Of a DNA stretch of 64,000 nt, positions 57,126 through 64,000 are shown one piece after another. Made by a program: the position numbers and the translations under genes. The stretch is from Isoetes taiwanensis (taxonomy: Eukaryota > Streptophyta > Lycopodiopsida > Isoetales > Isoetaceae): contig JAJEKV010000025.1 in the NCBI GenBank assembly GCA_021234155.1, forward strand, positions 414,474 through 478,473. The letters run 5' to 3'. The notes under the pieces were generated by a model, which saw only the letters and a program-made list of their open reading frames with translations, ran no database searches and was not told where the DNA came from. The first letter of the stretch is position 1, and every line of letters starts with the position of its first letter.

Positions 57126-57359
57126 CGATGCTCCCGCAAAGGCCCCATAATTTGCTGCCTAATCCTCTGGTTTATTCCTTTCCTACTCCATTATTTTCGA
57201 AAGAATTGAAAAGAAGCCGGAATGGATGTGACAACCGGTTAGCCGGTTTCCAAAGTGGCTGCCCAACAACAGCGGCCACCGCCAGTTTACACCCTGACAT
57301 TGGCAGTCATTGGCGCAGTCATTGGCATATTCCTGACATATACTAGCATATATCTGGAA
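57126..57359. repeat. ~240-bp dispersed repeat, copy 2
   Basis: Second copy of 55346-55588, direct orientation, about 1.78 kb apart, with small indels. CAGTCATTGGCATAT and GGCAGTCATTGGCGCAGTC show an extra local duplication in this copy. Confidence 0.8.
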
Positions 57360-57901
57360 TATGCCATAAACCCACATGGACAAGGGCTTGTCCCCATAGG
57401 GGCAATCCAAAAATCTCAATTTTGAAAAAACATGAAGAAACAAGTGAGATTGTCGGTGGTTTTTTGAATTTAGGCAAAAGTGTTAAACCTAATTCTAGGT
57501 AAAGAATTTGTTTCTCCTTTGAAATGAAATGGCAATGCTTTACAAGTTGAATTGTTTTGTGTTGCTATCTTTTATATTCCATTCACTCACCTCCATCTAC
57601 ACATATAAAGGGCAACCCTTTGTTTGCCTTAACTTGTTTAGGGACGCTTCACATGTCACGGCAAAAACTTGCTGGAGGTCAAGCCATTGGAGACGCTCAA
57701 CTGGAAACTGCTCCAGCAGTTCGGGGAACGTCAAACCGGCCGTCTCAAATGAACTGCACGTGAATACAGAAAAATTTACATGTGAGGCGCCTCTTACCGA
57801 TTTTGCAAATTGGAGACCTTACAAATTCATCTCATGTGGCGAGATTTATCTCTCCGTCCCTATGCTTGCTTTATATCAAATCAAACATAATAAAAAACGT
57901 G
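57360..57901. other. Probable 3' flank of the ARM-repeat gene
   Basis: No gene on either strand. Short plus-strand frames are unconserved. The 3' UTR of the minus-strand ARM gene should lie here. Confidence 0.35.
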
Positions 57902-60165
57902 TTAGGGTTTGAGAAAGCTGAGCCCGCAAGTGATGAGCTCCTCTATGGATTCTCCACTTCGGTCTTCCCATATGATACGACGGACTCCTCTCTTCTCTTG
58001 GACCAGCTCGATGCACACATTTTCTGACCCAGAAATTGTCTTGATCAGGTTCTTCAGCATTTCTCTCATCCCTTTCATTCCATGCCTCAGATTCACATTT
58101 TCTTGCATTAATGTCACTGCCAGAGCTACGGCATGGCGCCTCAGGCATGGCACTCCTTTTGGCCTTTCATTATATGATATTAGTTCCAGCAATTTCGTCC
58201 CGTTGACAACTTTTTGGTGTTCCTCCTGTTCCAAATGAGGCACTAGGCATGTCAGAAGATGTAGTGCTGCTTCTTGTTGGTCTTCTCGAATCAGATCGTC
58301 CGTTCCAGAAGTTGTATCCATCATCTTCAAAGATTTCTCAAGTGCTAATGAAAGGTCTGCTCGATGCCATTTGCTCTTTGTATGCTTTAAGAAGTTTGTG
58401 AGTATTTTAGCCGAGCGCATTCTTATCTCTATATCATCTTCTGATAAAAGATTTATAAACTTAATAAGATTATTTTTCTCATTCTCATATCCTGGCATGT
58501 TACCTAGCATCCTGCGGCAGTTTTTGGGCTCTTTATGAGACAGAAGATAGAGTGCATCTCCTGCATATTGCCTTACCTTGTGTTGATTCTTCACACTCTT
58601 TCCATTTTCACATCCAGACATGCTCTCTGTAGTTTTTACCAAAAATAAGTTGCCCAAACTTGGAATAATATAACCAGTGCTTCCTATTTCGTCTCTTACA
58701 TTTCCATCCATGGCCAAGCTTATCAATATGCAAATTGCTAGCTTTTTGAGAGAAAAATCTGCCTCTTTTCTTACCATGCTACAAAGGTTTTCCACACCAT
58801 ATTTTGGGATCTGTTTCCTGTGCTCTGTTTGGGCCAGTTTGTTGAGCAACTGCAATGCCTTTTTCTTTTTCGCAGACCATTCACCCGAGTTTTCTCCACT
58901 GCATATTAGATATTCAGAAAGTCTGCTCATCAGATTATGAACGAAGCCTATGTTCAATATATTCCTTGGATTCTTGGCCATGTCATTTAATATCCTTAAG
59001 CCCTGTAAAGGAAGTTCCTTGTTTGAACCCCCATGTTTTTCACAGGTATGTGCACTAAATAATGTGAATATTGCTTCAAATGCTCCAGGAATAGAAGCAA
59101 GTGTATAGCAGGAGGTTGGGCACCACTTCACAACCCGACATAGTATTTCTGCAGCAACGTGCCTTGCTTCACATATGTTCTCTGGTGGGAGTATAACCCT
59201 GCAGTTATCCCATGAAACAATTTGCAACAGCACTGGGAAAACTTTTACAACCTTCAAGCTATGTTTGTTCCTTAAGATCCTCTCCATGATCACGGCACTG
59301 CTATGCTTCTCCTTATTCATATCTGATGAGATTTTCATGATTGTAAAATCTAGGAGGCTGAAATGGGTGCCTTCAAAGATGCTGGAACCCATACATTTGC
59401 AGTAGACATAGTAGGCATACTGATTAAAAAAGTATGTATGCTCTTTTTGCAGTCCAAATTTAACCCTAGTAGCATTTGAAAAGTGTTTCCTTCGTTGCCA
59501 GCAAGCTCGTCCACTTATGAATATTAGTGATTCAAACAAGACAACCAAGTAAAATATAACTAGCACTGGCACAGACTGATTGCCTACTTCCAGCCCATAA
59601 TCTTTCACCATTATAATTCCAGCAACAGAAAGGGAAACACATAACACAGCAGCCATAATCTGCATGACATGATACCTTTGGTCCTCCGCGGCTGTGGGAG
59701 ATACTCGCCTCTGATCTTGCATTCCTCGATCTCACAACCAAAATCTCTCTCTGTTCCAAGGCTTCTGCTGCGCCAGTAGGAGTCAGATTGAACAACTTTG
59801 GTACGAAGATGCAATTCATGTTGGCTTGTGAGAAGTCTGGCAGCCTTGATGACCAACAGGTCTGCTACAATCCAGAAGTGGGAAGTTTTAAGATGGCCAT
59901 AGTAACCACTGAGAAGCACTACGGTAGCACATACAAATCCAACTTTTCCAAGTGCTATGGAAAAGAGCTCGGAGACTGCAGCATGGAAAGCCACCGAGTT
60001 AAGATCATCTTCCGAGTTTCCCTTTAGCGGAATGTTCTCAACAATTTCTTCAACGGGTGGGACTGTAATAGCATATGATCCATTTTGCGAATGCTGGGAA
60101 TGGGTGCCAGATTCTTCTGGATGCATGTCCAGCAAATGCTTGAATCTGAAGCGATTGAAAAACAT
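57902..60165 (-). CDS. Multi-pass membrane protein with Armadillo repeats (frame break near 59710)
   Basis: N-terminal frame (from ATG at 60165): a hydrophilic start MFFNRFRFKHLLDMHPEESG, then two membrane segments (SIALGKVGFVCATVVLLSGY and FWIVADLLVIKAARLL) and the phrase SYWRSRSLGTERDF. The second frame (to 57902) continues with MAAVLCVSLSVAGIIMV and VPVLVIFYLVVLFESLIFI as third and fourth membrane segments, then about 480 residues of helical repeats resembling ARM repeats (KALQLLNKLAQTEHRKQIPK, LAICILISLAMDGNVRDEIG, NLIKFINLLSEDDIEIRMRS). This layout fits plant ARM-repeat membrane proteins of about 750-850 residues, function poorly known. Joining the frames needs a 1-base shift between 59735 and 59690, where no plausible intron fits. 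Either the gene is broken or the assembly lacks a base. Confidence 0.75.
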
Positions 60166-60897
60166 GTAAATTGTTCCCGCATTATGTAGACTTTGGAAGT
60201 CTCAGATCCTACGACTTGGAAACTTCTACCTTGACTTGCTTAGTACGACATGGGAACTTCTGCTTAACTTGTGTGATCCTTATTTCGGAGGGGCTTTTCG
60301 CCCTATACTGGTGTCTTATTTTTTAAGGTGTTTCATTGGTCCAACACAGCAAATAACTAAAATGGTTTTCACACGAGCCTAAGGGCGAAATCACACCATG
60401 TGCCCGGCTATTAATAAAAAATTCCCCGTCTTATTAAAATTCTCCACGTGGACAAGTTGGGCACTCCAACATATCACACCAACATGCCCGAAACGTCGAA
60501 GCGACTTGGGCACACCGATGAATTTCGGTCGCACCCCAGCAGGTGCCCAAAGCTTGGGCACCATGCCATGTCATCAACAACTGCTGATCTGGTTCAAAAG
60601 CACCACTTTGGGAAGCCATAGTTGCCGGAATGGGTGCTTTAGGGTATCAGAGAAATGCTAGAAGATGCAAGGAAAAATGGGAAAACATTAATAAATAGTT
60701 TCGCAAGAACAGGGAAGGAAATGCTAGGAAGATTACTTGCTTGATCGCCATCTCATCGCTGCATCTGCCAAAGCCTGTTATCTATCTGCCATAACTCTGT
60801 TCTCCTTTCTGCCACTACCCAACTCGATTCCGCCCCTTTGCTAGATCCTACCTTTTCCTTCTTCCACCTCTTCTCTGCCATAGCCTGATCCATCTTG
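60166..60897. other. Intergenic region between ARM gene and copia element
   Basis: Upstream region of the minus-strand ARM gene; no clear TATA box in the first 150 bases. CAACATGCCCGAAACG near 60480 is not part of the minisatellite. No gene. Confidence 0.4.
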
Positions 60898-61088
60898 TGT
60901 TGAGATGCCACGTTGGGCTCTCATGCCTTTTTCTATATTTAGCCCTTGCAAGTATAGACATGCCTTTTCCATATTTAGGCATGCCTTTTTCCATGTACTT
61001 ATATATGTGTTCATATTCAATACATGATTTGAGTCTTTGGGATTACTTCCTTTGTTCTTGTCTTTTGTATGCTTTTCGCTTAGTTTCA
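60898..61088 (+). repeat. Putative copia 5' LTR, 191 bp
   Basis: Starts TGTTGAGATGCCACGTTGGG, a form I associate with plant copia LTRs, and ends TTTCA three bases before the primer site. Contains an ACTTATATATGTG TATA-like site near 60999. The 5' limit is a judgement because the other LTR is outside the window. Confidence 0.5.
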
Positions 61089-61091
61089 ATA

Positions 61092-61103
61092 TGGTATCAG
61101 AGC
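61092..61103 (+). other. Copia primer binding site (initiator tRNA-Met)
   Basis: TGGTATCAGAGC matches the complement of the plant initiator tRNA-Met 3' end and sits just after the LTR end. Confidence 0.85.
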
Positions 61104-61109
61104 AGCAGG

Positions 61110-62227
61110 TAATAACTGTGAAAGGCGATTCGTCAGCAAAGACGATTTATGTTTTAATGGTACTTGGATATCCGGGTTGGAAAAGAAAAATAAAGTGTGT
61201 ATTAGAAAGCGATGATTTGCTTGATTTTGTTATCGGTAAAAGGGCGAAAACAACAACCAGTGGGGGTGATCAATTGGTCACTCGGGAAAAGATTTTGACG
61301 GCGGGTGGGTAAAGAAGAAGAACGTTGGAAAATTAAAGATCGCGGCAAAGACGGCGTTTATTAGTTTATGGATTGAAAGATTCGATCCATGCGGATGTTG
61401 ATCAATTTGTTACGTCTAGCGAAGTCTGGAATTATTTGGAACAAGTCTATAATAAAAGAACGAAGCAAGAAGTACTTTTCTTAAAGAGGAGTTTAGCAAA
61501 TCTTCAGTTTGATTCGTCGATTACTGTACGAGAACATATTGACCGTTTCAAAGAGATTGTCGAACAATTAGCTGCAGCTGGTGCACCTATATCAAAAGAT
61601 GAGTTAGTTATGCAGTTATTAGAAACTTTTCCGTCTTCTGAGTTTGGGGTGATTATTTCCATCTTAATGAATAAGAAAAATATTTCTTTTGAAGATGCTT
61701 GTGAATCCTTAGAGGATCATGTGCGGCGTATTGTTGCGCCTCCTATTGTTAAAGATGTTGCTATGGTAGCAGATACACGAAAGAGACAAAGTTCTTCTGA
61801 ATTTACTGAACAACAAAAGAAAAGGTTTCCGGTTTTTCGTGGTTATTATGGAGGTGGTGGTCGTGGGTATGGTCGTGTGGTTATGACAAAGGGAACATAT
61901 GATTCGTATGGTCGTGGTGGTGGTGGTGGTGGTGGTTATGATGATCGGGTCGTGGTAGTGGTGGTCGTGAGTGGTGGTGGGTAGGCTATGGGCGTGGTCG
62001 AGGGCCACGTGGTTATCAACCTTATGCATGTGATTATTGTGGTCGGCTTGGTCATGGAATTGCAAGATGTTATGATAGACAAGATGATGAGAAGCGAAAT
62101 ACCGAAGCTAATTATGTTAGCATGTCACGTGATGTTGAGCGTTATGATGTGGACAAGCCTAGTGGACCTTCTGTTCCACCTAATACAAGTGTTCTAGGGA
62201 GTACTGATAACATGATGATTGATTCAG
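61110..62227 (+). pseudogene. Copia gag, ending in zinc knuckle and start of protease
   Basis: Begins with a frame-broken WKRKIKCVLESDDLLDFVIG (start of the copia gag domain). After more shifts the main open stretch (61373-61984) gives SSEVWNYLEQVYNKRTKQEV, LANLQFDSSITVREHIDRFK and LVMQLLETFPSSEFGVIIS. A glycine-rich tract with a 1-bp shift near 61950 follows, then a zinc knuckle CDYCGRLGHGIARC (about 62029-62070). It ends MMIDSG at 62227, the first half of the protease active site. Without removal of the next 251 bases, translation continues 6 codons to a stop near 62252. Confidence 0.85.
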
Positions 62228-62478
62228 GTGTGCATCATGTTCCTTCTAAATAAGTGAGAACTATTGAGTAGTGTTGGTGTGATGTGGTGGTGTGGGATTA
62301 AAAAAAAAAAAAAAAAAAAAAGAGAGGAAAAAAAAAAAATGTTGTGGTGATATTTGTATGTTTATTTCGAGTTTTTTGTTGGAATAAAAGAAGAAACAAG
62401 TGTGTGTTTTATTATGAAGCAATATCTGGTATTTGAGTTTGGATTTTATATTTATTTTGTGTATTTTTGTTGGCATAG
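62228..62478 (+). other. Intron-like GT-AG segment inside the copia protease
   Basis: Starts GTGTGCATC and ends TTGTTGGCATAG. Removing it joins GATTCAG to GTGCTACTCAACATATGG, giving the conserved DSGATQHM protease motif in frame (phase 1). Length 251 is not a multiple of three and stops are present inside. The 3' half is T-rich. Two A-runs lie at 62300-62321 and 62328-62339. AGGTG stands at both junctions (62225/62226-62230 and 62477-62481), so it may have been inserted with a 5-base duplication that supplied the splice sites. Confidence 0.6.
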
Positions 62479-64000
62479 GTGCTACTCAACATATGGTGTT
62501 TGAGAAATCCTTGCTTAGAAATTATCATCCTTTGCGTGTTTTGAAGTATGTTTATATAGGTGATGATAGTCGCCAACAAATTCTTGGAATTGGTGATTTG
62601 CCATTACAAGCTCGTTCAGGGATTCATTTTCTCCGTGGTGTATTACATGTGCCTGCCTTACATCGTCATTTACTTTCAGTTTCTCGCTTAACTGATGTTG
62701 GGATTCATATCTACTTTGATGAACTCTTTTGTTATCTTTTAAAAGATGGCTTGATTCTTGGTACTGGTATGCGTCATCATAATCTATATGAGTATAAGAT
62801 CACAGATGGTCTGATTTATGCACTTAGTGTAAGAAATTCTGATGGAGATTTGTGGCATGGACGTTTTTTGTCATGCGTCTTTTCCCAGATATTGCATATG
62901 AAAAAATACGGTGTTGTGCATGGTTTTTCGATGGATTCAAGAGCGGTATTAGCGCCTTGTGAAGCATGTGTACTTGGTAAACCTTGTAGGCGTCCTTTTA
63001 ATCATGTTACTCCTCGTGCATCATCTATCTTAGAGTTGGTTCATATGGATCTTTGTGGGCCTTTACCACGGTCACTTGGTGGTGCCGTTTATTTTCTCGA
63101 TAATTGATGATTATTCACGTTATTGTTTCATCTATGCACTTAAGAAGAAACTTGAAGTTTTTGCTACATTTTGCAAATGGAAAGCCTTGGTGGAATTACA
63201 AAAAGGAAAAGACTTTGAAAAGTATCCGTAGTGACAATGGTGGTGAATTCAAAAATAATGAGTTTGATTCTTTTTTGTGCTCATCTTTGGTATTTTATAG
63301 AGTATACAGTTCCTCATACACCACAACATAATGGGGTTGTTGAGCGTAAAAACCGAACTGTTTTAAATGCTATTCGAAGTATGTTACTTCATTCTGGTTT
63401 GGATGTAAAGTTTTGGGCTGAAGCAGCAAGTACAAATACGATTTATGTTGTAATTGTATATCTTCTTCTTCCGTTGATGGTTTAACACCGTTTGAGGTAT
63501 GGCATGGAAAAAAGCCTACAGTTGAACATTTTAAAGTATTTGGATCTCAGGCTTATGCTTATATTCCTAAGGAGAAACGGACTAAGTTGCAGCCAGTTGC
63601 TCAAAAGGTTGTCTTTTTAGGTTATGCTGATAATGCACCTGCTTATCGACTATTTGACTTGGTTTCTGGAAAGGTTGTGTTATGCCGCTATAGAGATACT
63701 GTTGTTAATGAAAATGTTATGATCCAATCTCCTTCGCAATCTAATGATCATGATCATGATGTCCTATCAAATTTTCGTGAGTATTCTGATGAAAATATTT
63801 TCAATGAGAGTGGTGTTGAGAAAGTACCGTCACATCAACCTTCTACTTTACCTGATATCTCGGATTTACCTGATAGTGTTGGAGGAGAATATGAAGATTT
63901 ATCTGATCAGTTACATGAGAATATTATTTCACTAGATGATCATTACACTATACCACCTGAAGATAATTCTGCACAATCCTCTAGAGTTATGTCTCAACAA
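62479..64000 (+). pseudogene. Copia pol: protease remainder, integrase, start of linker to RT
   Basis: Continues GATQHMVFEKSLLRNYHPL and then GVLHVPALHRHLLSVSRLTD. Integrase: a zinc-finger-like part (LWHGRFLSCVF, CEACVLGKPCRRPF), [11 protein letters not shown], then after a 1-bp shift near 63100 [16 protein letters not shown] (Asp), SDNGGEF (Asp, near 63225) and PHTPQHNGVVERKNR (Glu, near 63320). Another shift near 63465 leads to DGLTPFEVWHGKKP and VVFLGYADNAPAYRLFD. The last 250 bases encode an acidic Ser/Asp-rich linker. RT is outside the window. Confidence 0.88.

Larger units (their letters stand above)
60898..64000 (+). mobile_element. Ty1/copia LTR retrotransposon, cut by the window end
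   Basis: Order on the plus strand: a short 5' LTR, initiator tRNA-Met primer site, gag, protease, integrase. That order (integrase before RT) defines copia. The RT, RNase H and 3' LTR lie beyond 64000. gag and pol carry several 1-bp frame breaks, so the copy is decayed. Its protease is interrupted by a 251-bp intron-like segment (62228-62478). Confidence 0.9.

Noticed and set aside
59690-59740. Programmed frameshift or tiny intron in the ARM gene
   Set aside because: No slippery heptamer seen and no intron of workable length; a simple indel or sequence error is more economical.
62228-62478. SINE insertion with poly(A) tail in the copia protease
   Set aside because: The A-runs lie in the middle, not at the end, and no Pol III boxes are visible; the GT-AG ends and frame restoration favour an intron.

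Overview
This window is nuclear DNA of a land plant. It is transposon-rich, intron-bearing and AT-rich. The evidence is a class III peroxidase split at the family's usual intron position, an Armadillo-repeat membrane protein, T-rich introns, and plant-type Ty3/gypsy, Ty1/copia and LINE elements. I cannot name the species; a large-genome plant, possibly a fern or other seed-free plant, is only a guess. Little of the sequence is host gene. The recognisable host genes are the 5' half of a peroxidase (6073-6558, minus) and an ARM-repeat protein with a frame break (57902-60165, minus).

Layout. 1-1800: a ~110-bp tandem repeat, a polypurine tract and a GC-rich repeat. 1800-9238: spacer, a broken coiled-coil gene remnant and the peroxidase. 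9239-11257: a 2-kb mobile unit, repeated almost exactly at 40694-42710. It carries what looks like a captured host exon, a tRNA-like promoter and a retroelement primer site. 11258-16190: T-rich spacer with short tandem duplications. 16190-21690: a decayed LINE with ORF1, endonuclease, reverse transcriptase and 3' tail. 21703-36842: a 19-bp minisatellite split by a Ty3/gypsy element (23521-36150, minus) with a CATGC target duplication. One LTR of that element is itself split by a 4,044-bp terminal-inverted-repeat element (25041-29084) with a CTAC duplication. 36843-44040: spacer, a 65-bp repeat, A/T-rich degenerate repeats, a LINE fragment, the second 2-kb unit and a GAATCT-type satellite. 44040-57900: mostly spacer, with a retroelement LTR fragment, a poly(A) retroposon end, a palindrome array and a coding remnant of unknown kind. 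57902-60165: the ARM gene. 60898-64000: a Ty1/copia element running off the window.

Three observations stand out. (1) The Ty3/gypsy element carries a second RNase H, with all four catalytic acidic residues, between protease and reverse transcriptase, while its ordinary RNase H after the RT has lost its catalytic residues. The Tat-lineage order I know puts the extra RNase H after the ordinary one. (2) The copia protease motif is interrupted exactly within its DSG codons by a 251-bp GT-AG segment flanked by AGGTG repeats. Removing it restores the frame, so it looks like an intron gained inside a retrotransposon. (3) The two 2-kb units carry a 366-bp, phase-1/phase-1 exon with good splice sites on the minus strand.

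The nested insertions give a clear relative order: minisatellite first, then the Ty3/gypsy element, then the TIR element in its LTR. Nearly all coding regions carry frame breaks, so most of the window is decaying mobile DNA. All statements come from reading the sequence by eye; no database search was run.
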